A DNA stretch of 64,000 bases. It comes from Phytoseiulus persimilis (Eukaryota > Arthropoda > Arachnida > Mesostigmata > Phytoseiidae). The translations under genes and the position numbers were made by a program. Below are positions 48,495-57,671 of the stretch, in pieces. The first letter of the stretch is position 1; every line of letters starts with the position of its first letter. The notes below the pieces were generated by a model. That model had not been told where the DNA came from. It searched no databases and saw only the letters and a program-made list of their open reading frames with translations. The stretch covers positions 29,534,723 to 29,598,722 of the forward strand of contig CM075103.1 of the NCBI GenBank assembly GCA_037576195.1, in the 5' to 3' direction.

Positions 48495-49845
48495 TGAATT
48501 TTCTGAGGAGAAAGTTAAGTTAGAGAGTTAGGGAAACAAGCCCGTTGACGGGACGCCTCGGGTGACACCGACCCACCTGATTTCATTGACACGCAGTGAG
48601 GAATGCATGACGGCCATTTTGCGTTTGGCTCCCGTCCCATGCTCCGGAGTGAGCACGAAAGTGTCCTGCATTCGTTCCTAGTCGGCAGCACAGTGGGAGA
48701 GTTCTTCCAGGATGGTGTCACGCAAACTATATCAGCATCAACCGCTGCTTCTTTCAGCGAATGTAAATCCACTTGTGGAACGTTCCTGCTCATGACGTGC
48801 TTCCTGATGTGCTTCGGCATTCCGAGACCTTCTGGAGCAACGTAGCGGAGCTGGACTCTGTAGTGGCAGCGCAGGCGAACCAAGGAATGAACGGTTCCCC
48901 CATGTTTCAGATCTCCGACGAGAGTGATCTGTCGATATGGAAATCGCTAGAGAGGTCCGATTGAGCGTTCACGCGCAGCTTCCGATGGAAATTAAGAACC
49001 ACCAATTTCTTGGCACGGTAGAGTCGCGATGAAAGTTTCATGCTTGTTGTAAGATGGCTCCGTTCGAATAGGTGTCCCCCGCGTAGAGCGGCGCTCACGG
49101 AGGATCCCTGTCAGAATACATGAAGCCAGACTGGCAGATACAGTGGCGGCTTTGAAGATAGAGCATTCGTCATCTCCAGCGTCGGTAACTGACATAGATC
49201 ACAGATGAAAGGAACGGAAAAGCGGATGATGGAGAAAGAAGGAAGCTTTCCAGGAAATACGACTCTTTCCAGGTTGCGATTCGAGATGGAGGAACAACGG
49301 CGAAGTTCGTGGTTTCTTTCGTTTTGAGCTCAGTCAGAGGTGGGCTCAACGAAGCTCAGCTCCCTCGAAATATCTGTATCATCGGAGATTCCCCTTTCTT
49401 CAGAAAAAAGTTGTGCTGTCGATGAAGATGATGTTTCCGCCAAGGAGCTGCATGGCGGCGGCGGAAGAAGCCGATGTGCTCGTCGAAACCTGGAACCGCT
49501 CGATTATGCATTCGACGCATTCCGGATTCTCCACTTGAGAATACCAAAGAGAGGCTTTCCCTTATGGACGGAAGTCGAATACTGTTGCGCCCTATTGAGA
49601 AGAGCGTGGAGCTGATCTTCGACCAACATATCAGCAGTGAGGATATGTTGGCCTTTCAGAGACGGAGCTCCAATGTTCGATTTCTCAGGAAACAGCGGAT
49701 TGGTTCTTTCTTTGCCGTCGACTGGCCCGAGACCGAGCTCAGCGAACATGAGGTTGTAGATCTTTGCAGACGTGTTGAAGGAGGGTCTCCTCCAGATGGT
49801 GACTGAATACAGCCATGGACGCTTAGTCAGCACGGTGCTTCCGAT
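48495..49845 (-). pseudogene. CAD: CAD pseudogene, aspartate carbamoyltransferase part
   Basis: CAD is the multidomain enzyme of de novo pyrimidine synthesis. Read on the minus strand, the interdomain linker and ATCase start are clear: LKGQHILTADMLVEDQLHAL near 49650-49700, then KPLFGILK. In another frame come TSTSASSAAAMQLLGGNII and KKGESP (49390-49480), equivalent to the carbamoyl-phosphate loop and the KGES motif. After a degraded stretch (about 48885-49200) comes YRVQLRYVAPEGLGMPKHIR (48800-48860). The C-terminal LRVNEI follows near 48590. Frameshifts separate the pieces and the STRTS loop is corrupted, so this copy is not functional. Together with the DHOase part at 51540-52335 it forms one broken copy. 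Confidence 0.8.
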
Positions 49846-49891
49846 GGAGGTGTCAGCGCTTGGAGTCGGAGTTCAGCTGACCCTCGCGACA

Positions 49892-49906
49892 TTTTTTTTT
49901 TTTTTT
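49892..49906 (-). repeat. Poly(A) tail of the LINE (poly-T on plus strand)
   Basis: Fifteen consecutive T on the plus strand mark the 3' end of the minus-strand LINE. Confidence 0.85.
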
Positions 49907-50251
49907 CACGGGGCCAGGGAGAAAAATGCGTGATGCAGACCATGCCCTGCTCCAGCACGATACTGTGGGAGTCGCAAACCCACTAAAAACCTGGTGATTC
50001 CCGAACCCCCGCTTTCGGGCGGAGGTGCCGCTCTCGCGGACGGAACTGGGTTAGCATTACTTCGAACTCATGAGAGCGGGAGTCGTTCTCTCTCCCCTTC
50101 ACTCCTCCCGTTCCTCTACTGCTGGCAAGCTATGTGCGTGTTTGAGTGGTGTTGTATGTGGTGAACGTGTACCGTTGTCGTGTGCCGTGGTTTGCAGTGA
50201 ACGTCTCTGCCATTGTCCGTTTTGTGCTGGTGTCTAGCTGCCAGTGTCCCT

Positions 50252-51541
50252 CTAATCGCTATTCTCACTCGTCCGAAGAAAGCCGATCCCCATTGCTCCA
50301 CTTGTCTCGTGAGAGACCGTCAGCTCTCTCGAGGGCTCAGAGGCCCTCTCTTGCGAGCGGGCCTCTTCCCCCGCTTCTGCCCTCTGACGTGTCCCGGAGT
50401 TCGCGACAAGCCGCGACCTCCTTGCTTCCTCCCTCGCTGTTTTCCCCATCATTATCCTTTCCAAGTACCCTGCGACAGCCTTCCACTCCTCCCTCCCCCT
50501 CAGCCCGAGCTCCACCATCTCCCTCACACCAGTCCCCTGAAAACCTTGAATTCCCTCCCGTCTGATGTCTCCAAGGGCGTCGCAGTGCAAAACGGTGTGC
50601 TCCACCCCGTCGGACTCACCGGGCGTGCACAGGACGCAGACATCAAAGTCCGTTTTCCCTATTTTCACCATGAATGTCTGGAACTGCCCATGCCCCGTCA
50701 GCACCTGGGTCATCCCGTAGTTCAGATCCCCGAACTCGCAGCCCATCCACCCCTTGAGATCCCTGATTAATTCCCTCGTCCATTTGTTCTTCGAGTCCCC
50801 GACCAGTCCCGCATCCCACTCCCTCTGCCATTGTCTGATGGTATCGTCCCTGGCTGTTTCCCGTCCCTCCCCTTCCTGCCCCCAGCACCTGGTTCTCTCT
50901 AACGCCAGGAGGTCCCACGGCACCATCTTGGCGAGGACAAGGGCAGCCTCCGTCGAAACCGTGCTATACGCTCGGCTCGCGCGGAGCGCCAGCGTCCTCT
51001 GCGCCGCTCGGACGGCCTTCCGCCTGCCCTGGGTCCCGAGCGCCAGGTGGGCCCCAGCCGGGGCCGCGTACATTGCCGCTGATTCCGCAACTGACGCCAG
51101 CAGCCGTCGCTGCACCCCCCCAGCCCTGCCGACCCTCGGCATCAGCATGCCCAGCCTGCGTGCCGTCTCCCTCGCCCTCGCCGCCACATATTTCACATGC
51201 TCCCCTCCCGTGAGCGCGCGATCCAGCACAACCCCTAGATATTTCACCCTTTCTACTAGCTTGATGTCTATCCCGCCTAAGCTCAGCCTGATTCCCTTGG
51301 CCCTTTTCCTCCCGATAAGATACAATGCTTCTGTTTTTTGCGGTGCCGGCTCCAGTTTGATTTTCCCCATCCACTCATGGATTTTCCTCAAGGCCAAATT
51401 CCCCACCCTCTCTACCTCCCCTTCCGTTTTCGCCGTCACAGTCAAAGCTAGGTCTTCAGCGTACGCTAACAGTTCAGCTTCCCTCGGCAGATCAATTCTC
51501 AGAACACCATCGACCCTCGGGACCTGGGTGTAAGACAACAT
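50252..51541 (-). CDS. LINE ORF2 C-terminal fragment (reverse transcriptase and cysteine motif)
   Basis: 429 codons without interruption, R1/I-like. The catalytic box reads AYAEDLALTV instead of the expected YADD: the first aspartate codon is GAA (plus 51455-51457 is TTC). Downstream: VKYLGVVLDRALTGGEHVKY, RRLLASVAESAAMYAAPAGA, and LTGHGQFQTFMVKIGKTDFD. The terminal cysteine-histidine motif is CVLCTPGESDGVEHTVLHC. Apart from the D-to-E change the frame looks well kept, so the insertion is younger than the CAD copy it interrupts. Confidence 0.88.
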   Translation of the reverse strand: MLSYTQVPRVDGVLRIDLPREAELLAYAEDLALTVTAKTEGEVERVGNLALRKIHEWMGKIKLEPAPQKTEALYLIGRKRAKGIRLSLGGIDIKLVERVKYLGVVLDRALTGGEHVKYVAARARETARRLGMLMPRVGRAGGVQRRLLASVAESAAMYAAPAGAHLALGTQGRRKAVRAAQRTLALRASRAYSTVSTEAALVLAKMVPWDLLALERTRCWGQEGEGRETARDDTIRQWQREWDAGLVGDSKNKWTRELIRDLKGWMGCEFGDLNYGMTQVLTGHGQFQTFMVKIGKTDFDVCVLCTPGESDGVEHTVLHCDALGDIRREGIQGFQGTGVREMVELGLRGREEWKAVAGYLERIMMGKTAREEARRSRLVANSGTRQRAEAGEEARSQERASEPSRELTVSHETSGAMGIGFLRTSENSD

Positions 51542-52335
51542 GTCTCGCCAAAACCAGGTTTAGCAAGCACGGCGCCATCGACGAAAAGGACCTCACTGCG
51601 GATGACCTTTCCTAGGACCTCCTTTCCGGCGGGGGGAGTCCACCCGGCTTTCGAGAACGGGACCTTGTCAGGTCTCACCCAATCCTTTTCCAAGTCGACA
51701 TCGATGTACCATGTATCGATGGTATGCGTCCCGCTGCTCCGGAAGATCTTGGACGTCTCTTCTCGTGACCAGCGAGGGTCTCACCGAAGACAGCTCCTCT
51801 CCGATGATTTTGTTTGCCTCCGTCCGGCTCATGACGAGACGATGAGGAGGTAACGGGGAGACCGATTTCTTTCGCGGATTTCTTCGCCAAGATCTCGGCT
51901 TCGGTGGCGACGTGACAGACGTGGACCGGACGTTTCTTGGCGAGGAGCAACGCCACCCCATGTGTTGACTCCTCCGCGTAAACGCGGAGAGGAACGTTGC
52001 TCGCCAGCTCTCGAAATGAGCCGCGCAGTCGATGACAAACCGCAGCAATAGAGGTCCGCACATGCTGTTGAGATACATTTCCTGGCCGCAGACTTGAGGA
52101 TACAAGGTCTGCACTGTCTCCACATTGTCGCTCGACGCTACCGCGAAGAGCGCGTAATCTCACCTAGCCCCAGTGTCGCAGCCTGCTTGGACGGAGACGA
52201 ATTCGCCATGTTCGTCGCGGGCGGATCCGTGTTGGGCATCACGCACGTCATCGTGAATCCTCCGTCTCGAGCGGCGCCCGTCCCGCTCGTTAATCGTACC
52301 ATGAGCATCCTGAAGCGAGTTGGTTTGAGTTCTCT
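51542..52335 (-). pseudogene. CAD: CAD pseudogene, dihydroorotase part
   Basis: Read on the minus strand in three frames: SGTGAARDGGFTMTCVMPNT (near 52240-52310), YALFAVASSDNVETVQ, then VHVCHVATEAEILAKKSAKE (near 51880-51945). Next come MSRTEANKIIGEELSSVRPS, VTRRDVQDLPEQRDAY and VDLEKDWVRPDKVPFSKAGW (near 51670), ending VDGAVLAKPGFGE at the LINE junction. These match the CAD dihydroorotase in order. About 55 residues between RRDVQ and DLPEQ are missing, including the DHAPH-containing segment. The CEVSPHH motif is broken by a small deletion. The parts run on without introns in a genome where genes are intron-rich, which suggests a processed copy. Confidence 0.82.
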
Positions 52336-52339
52336 AGTA

Positions 52340-53400
52340 GATGCTACTTCGGACGAGCAGCTCGGGGCCGAAGATCCGTTGAGAGAGGCAATCCATTTCC
52401 TTTGGTTCGATTCCGAAGATGACCGGCGTATCGGGTCATTGGCTCGTAGCAAGTGCAGTACTATTGTTCTCACCCACCGGGACCTAAAACCATCTTGGAC
52501 TCCGATGCTCAAGCGCTGTGCAACGTTCCCGGTTTCTAAGGACATCAAGTGACGAAGACGTAATTCTCCGATAGTCCTTGCTCGTGAAATGACGACACAT
52601 GAGTGGCAAGGTGGTGCATATGATCGAATCGTCTTTGCTTATCATCGTAGCTTGCAACAACAATTGGTGTACGTCGCGTTATCCAGGGTCAAAGCAATGG
52701 ATGGGTTGTTCCACACCAATGAAGACAACGATCATACTTTTTACCACGCGAACCCGCTCCGTCGTGAAGTACGACGTCCCAGTGCTCACAAACTGGCCAC
52801 GCAAGATCACAAACTACTCCCGCGCTTGCAGGACAAGACCGTATTGTTGAATCTGAACGTGCAACGCTTGCCAGCGCATTCTCAAGATCTGCTCACCAAT
52901 TTCGTCTATATGGAATCGAGCGTGCTTTGTTTTACAGAGTCGTGACTTTCCAATGGATCTCGTACTAATGTGGGAGGATATCACTCGCGCGCAGAATGAG
53001 CGATGCGCAAGAACTGCGGGCGTGGCCAGTTACGTGGGAAATACTGTGAGCTCTTTTCCGGGGCGCTCGCAGTCAAGAGTGACAGACGACGAGGCGGCTG
53101 AGCTTTGAAGAGCAGGGGTGCTTCTTGGAGGACGACGTACACTGTTCATTGTCATTCATATGAAATTCAACACTGCTATGTATCCCCTTCAAACGTTCCT
53201 GCGGAGCTATGCTGACACACTGAAGCCGCGGGACGCGGAGACTCCTGTTGTTGTCTTCCGTGATTTAAATGTCGATGTCACACAGGAGTTGACCAGACAT
53301 GATTTGTCGCAAAATGAGTTTGGGTTAATCTTGGGAAATAGTCCGAAGTGTACCGAAGGAATGAGTGGTTCAAAGTGCGTATTTCAGCACACATGAGTAC
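52340..53400 (+). pseudogene. Helitron-type helicase/endonuclease remnant
   Basis: Plus strand. WFDSEDDRRIGSLARS (about 52405) is followed after frame breaks by THEWQGGAYDRIVFAYHRSL and QQQLVYVALSRVKAMDGLF (52600-52720), the end of a PIF1-superfamily helicase. In the same frame come LNLNVQRLPAHSQDLLTNFV and ESSVLCFTES, which is the start of an endonuclease/exonuclease/phosphatase domain. That domain resumes at 53118 with YPLQTFLRSYADTLKPRDAE and TPVVVFRDLNVDV (a decayed GDFNVDV core), then NEFGLILGNSP. Helicase fused to such an endonuclease is known from Helitron2/Helentron elements. Stops and shifts make it non-functional. No replication-initiator (Rep) part or element ends were found. Confidence 0.75.
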
Positions 53401-53679
53401 GTATTTGTTATTTTTATAATGATGGCGCACGGATAAAAAATGATCAGTCGGGGAGCCAGCAAACAATAATTCGGTTTCGTTCCTGTGATGTGCTTCAAAA
53501 TGACATTCCACGTGTACTCCTCACCGTAGCAACGAGCAGCCGAGAACACGAATTCTTCGACAGCTATGATTCACTTGCGGAACGCCTAAGACCCAGCACA
53601 TTGACGAACATTCAAATCTGAATCCACGAAATCCAAATGAAGAAAATAGACACGCTCGCACTAGCGCAGTATTGACGGA

Positions 53680-55585
53680 GTGGAACTTCAACTGTCAACA
53701 TTCGCTATCGAAAGTATTCCATTAGAGTCAGAGGCACTTTTAGCTTCAGATACTGCCGCAGGTTCATCTTTTCCATCTGAACACTATCCCTCGACCCCGA
53801 AACTGGTCGCCGAAAGACCACGACCTGACGCGGAACCTGACCCTACAACATTGCCTCTTCGCCGTAAGAATCTCCAACACCCCCGAAAAAGCGCACTATG
53901 GCAACTTCTTCCGCGGTATCTCCGCCGCTTCAAAACCTTCGAGCACCCGTTCTTGCCTCTCGCGATCTTACAGCTGGGGCAACAGTCAAAATCAATTTGT
54001 TGTGACGCGGAATTCAGAAGTCCGTAGTTGGACGAAGGGCGAAAGTAGTGGGTCCATGTTTTCAGAGGGTCTCAGGGACGAACGTTTGAGGAGGTGATAT
54101 TCGCGTTGTAGCTTTCAATGAAGCTTGCCAGGAACGTCACAAACTCTTCAAAGTCGGCCACACTGTACAAGTGGAATCATTCAACGGTCGACTTACTGAT
54201 CCACGATACAAACCGACGGATCCAGAATTTGAAATCTTGCTCAATTCCCACACCGAAATCACTTGTTCTTCTATGGAGCTCGCTTCAACAGGTAAACCCC
54301 AGCCAGTTTATGAGACGTTCGCAATTGTCACTTCCCGACCACCAGAGCGAATAATCAGTGTTTGTGGAATTATTCTTCGAGTGCGTGCCGTCAAACCCTT
54401 CAACCGTAAGGGCGACGCGTCGCGACGGGAGGGCCGGGTCGAGACGTGAGATTCTGCTGATTGATGAGAACCTGTTCCCCATCGAGGTGACTAAGCAGCA
54501 ACCGCGCTCACACAGGCTGAACAAACCGTTCACTATCTCGATCGTACCCGAGTTGGAATTTGTGCCGGGGCTCAGAGTCTCACTGCGACCACTGTCACTA
54601 CAGAGCAAGGCAATCTGAAGCATCAAAGCAGATCCGAGTTGCCACGCTGGTGGTCAAGAGAAGGCCAGACACTATGGACACAGAGAGAAGCTGCAGAAGT
54701 TTCGCGCGTGGAGTTTACCATAACATTCCTCGCAAGCATGCGACAGTTAGATATCGCCCAGGGAAAAAACGATCCGGCGCCTATTCATTTTCGGAATACA
54801 CTAGAACTCACAGTGCTACACTTCGATGGTATTTCATACATAGGCTGCAGCAACAACCGACGAGCGAACGAAGTCGGAGAAACAACGGCGAAGCCCTGAT
54901 TCTGTCCGGAATGCAGAATTCCCAGCCCAACTTTCAATTGGTGCTTTTCCCTGCGACTTGTCGTCGAGGATATGACTCGCGAAGCCAAGTGTTCGGCTTT
55001 CGGATAGGGAAGTGGGAGCACGGTGACACAATGTACATGTCGGTCACTCCGAATATTTTCAAACAGTCCTTATATTCGGTCCTATAATCCTGACGTTTAT
55101 ATCACCCCGTTACAACACAACACGCCACCACAACATAATGAGACCTCAGAGTCTCCCGGTAAGGCGCCGAAGAAACCTCGGGATACCGGCGCCCTCCGCG
55201 GCTAAGAGGATGGGTTTTAGTCAGTTTGCGAGTCTCACAGTACCCAAGTGCGAAACATCTGCCTCGGGTCTGCATCAAGCAATTCCCACCTCTATAAAAA
55301 AAATATATATATATCCCGACGTTTGTATCCAGGTTGCTGAAGAGCTCTTTGGGATGGACGCCAATTCACTTGAAAGCCTCATGGGAACCTCAACCCAGAA
55401 ACTACTCGCTCTCCTCGGCAAAACTTTTTGAGTTGAATCTGCATGCCGCTTTTCTCGTGCCGGGGGATGTTACTTGGCGTGCAAGGTTGTTTGAAGGATT
55501 GTACGGGAGAGGATTAACACAGCGCCACATGTTCCAGACACTGGTGACCAAAACTTTAACGATGATCGACATCCACCAAGTTTGA
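53680..55585 (+). pseudogene. RPA70-like gene of a Helitron, frameshifted
   Basis: Single-strand DNA-binding protein related to replication protein A large subunit, as carried by many Helitrons. A Pro/Ser-rich leader is followed by LASRDLTAGATVKIN and VTRNSEVRSWTKGESSGSMF (53940-54060, OB fold A). Then come FNEACQERHKLFKVGHTVQV and ESFNGRLTDPRYKPTDPEFE (54115-54250, OB fold B) and REILLIDENLFPIEVT (54440-54490). Next are QGKNDPAPIHFRNTLELTVL, ISYIGCSNNRRA and FCPECRIPSPTFNWCFSLRL (54760-54960, OB fold C with zinc ribbon). It ends VAEELFGMDANSLESLMGTS (55330-55400) and a stop at 55585. At least four frame changes are needed to connect these pieces. One expected zinc-ribbon cysteine (CSNNRC-type) is arginine. 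Confidence 0.78.
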
Positions 55586-55589
55586 ACGG

Positions 55590-56780
55590 GAGTAGGTTAT
55601 GGAGAATAAATCGATGGAGCCTTAAAATAGAATTGGAGTCGACAATCATTCGTCTTGGATCCTAGGGAGCGAACCTGCAGATGAGATTCCCACGCGTTCG
55701 ACAAAAGGTGGTCGGATAGCCCGAAGATGCTCCAGATTTCCGAGACAAACGGCCAAAGATTTTGTAGACACAGAGCCGAATGCTCTCACTCATCAGAATC
55801 GACGGGTGTTTTGTTGTAATCCAATGCCACGCAACGAACATCACTGTTCTAAACGGCTGAGAACGCTGACAGCATACGGCAGATCACATCCTCCCATGCG
55901 GTAAGAATCATCCATAATTATCACAACGCAATTTCAGCGTGTAGGCCCCAATAAAAAAAAAACGTGCAACGTTTCCGTAACGACGTCACTCGCACTGGAG
56001 CTTTGACCACTTTTCCCCGACGGAGCTAGATGTGCGCTTCGTTTCATCCGAACGAAACCTGCAACACCAATCGCTAAACAATCACTTCATGTTGTCACAA
56101 GATGTCCGATCTTTTTTCAGGTCATTCAAGAGAAGCAACGGATTGATCTCTGGGAAACAAGTATGCGGAAAGCAGACAGAATGCTTATAGTTTAGACATC
56201 ACCATTGGAATCGATGATCTGACTGCCCACTGCTCACATGATACTTCCCATACGGGATGAACCACTTGAACGCTCGCATCGCGTCAAAGCGATTACCTTC
56301 CTCGATGCGACCCCCTATGAGCATTGTAAGAGCTACGAGATCCACTACGATTAGTACGTCTCAACCCAACATATTGTCGGACCAACGAAGCGCCTCAATG
56401 CACTTCGAGAACTCGACAACCCACGAACGTGAGAGTGAGCCTACGCCTCAACATGTCGCAAACACGCATCGAAAGGGCTCCGGTCGTGTTTTCATGATTT
56501 GGATAGAATGTACAGCAGGAGAACTGTGGGTTTCTGTTTCTGTGGAGCTCACCGTACGGGGCGACGTGATGCCGGCCGCCGCCACACACTCAGGGAGCGC
56601 CGAGGTTACCCGGAGGGTGGTCGTCTCAGGCGAGAGCACGGTGGTCGAGCGAGCCGGAATCATTGTTGTGTTCATGAAACTGACGATGTAACTTTTGTCC
56701 ATATAATTCGGTCAATCAAGATGTGGAAGTATCTATGGTGTATCATAATGAGGATCTAATAGCTCGCTTGACATCGTTGG
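55590..56780. other. No recognised gene
   Basis: Contains open frames at 56257-56691 (+) and 56448-56702 (-) that lie opposite each other, and A-rich runs near 55950. Nothing identifiable; it may include the 3' flank of the Helitron remnant. Confidence 0.35.
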
Positions 56781-56786
56781 ATTGGT

Positions 56787-57671
56787 TCAGCTAGAACCGC
56801 CATGCGAGCTCGAACTGGAATCTGGCCAATCAAGTGACTGCGCGCGTTTCAGCTCGATTGTTGTCTTGAGGAGCTGCGTTTTCAGCTCGTAGTTCTCGTT
56901 TAGAAGATCGAGTACTGCTTCTCGAACTCCATAATTATCATCAGACTGCCTCTTGTTGAGGGTTTCGTGTTTTTCGGTGTGGTTGGCATGGTCACACGAA
57001 AATTTAGAGGCGTTTGTCTCTCTCAGCTCGTTTTCGAGCCGAGAAATTTTGCTTTGATAAACTTTTCGTCCATCGTACCGATTCTCTTCGTCGCGTGCAT
57101 GGGGACGTTGCTGAGCCTCTGACTCGGCTCGCAGATCGTGAATTTTCTGTTCGAGGATCCTGATCTCAGTTTCGGCAAGCTCGAGTTGGCGAGCTTCTGC
57201 GGAGAGGGGTGGGTCATCCTCACCGGTCTGAATGGAGGGGCTGTATGGTTCAGCCTCCTGATATTCCGGAGTTGTATCCAGGGGGTTGGATGAGACCGAT
57301 CGCGTGCTGTCCGCCATGGGCTCCTCGGGGATCTCCTTTGGGCTGTCTCGCAGCATTACTTGTAGTGATTGGATTTCTTGTTCAAGCTCAGATATCGTTC
57401 TCTCGTTTTTGGCGCATTCAATGATCAGTTTTTCGGCATATTCCGCTGATCCGAATGCAGGAGCTGCCAGTCGAGCGCGGCGTGCCGCGGTGTGTCGTAG
57501 TTTCGCTTTCTCGGCGAATCCAGGCGCGACTGCCTGTCTGTAGTAGAATCTCGACTGTTCATCCATCTGGGGCCAAAGGCGATCTGATGCCTTTTGGGCA
57601 ACATCTCGAGAGACCCGATGCAGGTCTTTAAGTTCGAGTACGTAGAGCCAAAATGGTGATTGCTTTGGCAT
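56787..57671 (-). CDS. Intronless ORF, HMG-box-like N-terminus and coiled coils, 294 aa
   Basis: A single uninterrupted frame on the minus strand. Residues 1-60 (SPFWLYVLELKDL, then DRLWPQMDEQSRFYYRQAV) have the helix spacing and the W..M...R..Y pattern of an HMG box of the Maelstrom or HMG-box-2 kind. I judge this by eye only. Residues about 85-110, 160-230 and 250-280 are heptad-rich coiled coil (LELAETEIRILEQKIHDLRA, SKISRLENELRET, LNENYELKTQLLKTTIELKR). The middle is acidic and Ser/Pro-rich. The C-terminus is SSSSSHGGSS. The lack of introns stands out beside its neighbours and suggests a retrogene or a recently formed gene. There is no sign of decay. The function is unknown to me. Confidence 0.6.
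   Translation of the reverse strand: MPKQSPFWLYVLELKDLHRVSRDVAQKASDRLWPQMDEQSRFYYRQAVAPGFAEKAKLRHTAARRARLAAPAFGSAEYAEKLIIECAKNERTISELEQEIQSLQVMLRDSPKEIPEEPMADSTRSVSSNPLDTTPEYQEAEPYSPSIQTGEDDPPLSAEARQLELAETEIRILEQKIHDLRAESEAQQRPHARDEENRYDGRKVYQSKISRLENELRETNASKFSCDHANHTEKHETLNKRQSDDNYGVREAVLDLLNENYELKTQLLKTTIELKRAQSLDWPDSSSSSHGGSS

Larger units (their letters stand above)
49892..51541 (-). mobile_element. 5'-truncated non-LTR retrotransposon with poly(A) tail
   Basis: Read on the minus strand, the element starts abruptly inside the reverse transcriptase domain at about 51541. It continues as an intact 429-codon frame to 50252 and ends in a run of 15 A (T on plus, 49892-49906). It sits between the DHOase and ATCase parts of the CAD copy. 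A 5' truncation plus a poly(A) tail is the normal product of target-primed reverse transcription. I see no convincing target duplication. Confidence 0.85.

Noticed and set aside
50754..51533. A 259-codon plus-strand frame opposite the LINE
   Set aside because: Antisense to the LINE reverse transcriptase frame, Ser/Ala/Leu-rich and without motifs.
49892..51541. A target-site duplication for the LINE (CTCGC near both ends)
   Set aside because: The shared bases are too few and not exactly at the borders, so I do not claim a duplication.
52094..52552. A 152-codon plus-strand frame across the DHOase pseudogene and the helicase remnant
   Set aside because: Its first half is simply antisense to the CAD-derived sequence; only the last part (from about 52380) is helicase-like, so it is not one gene.
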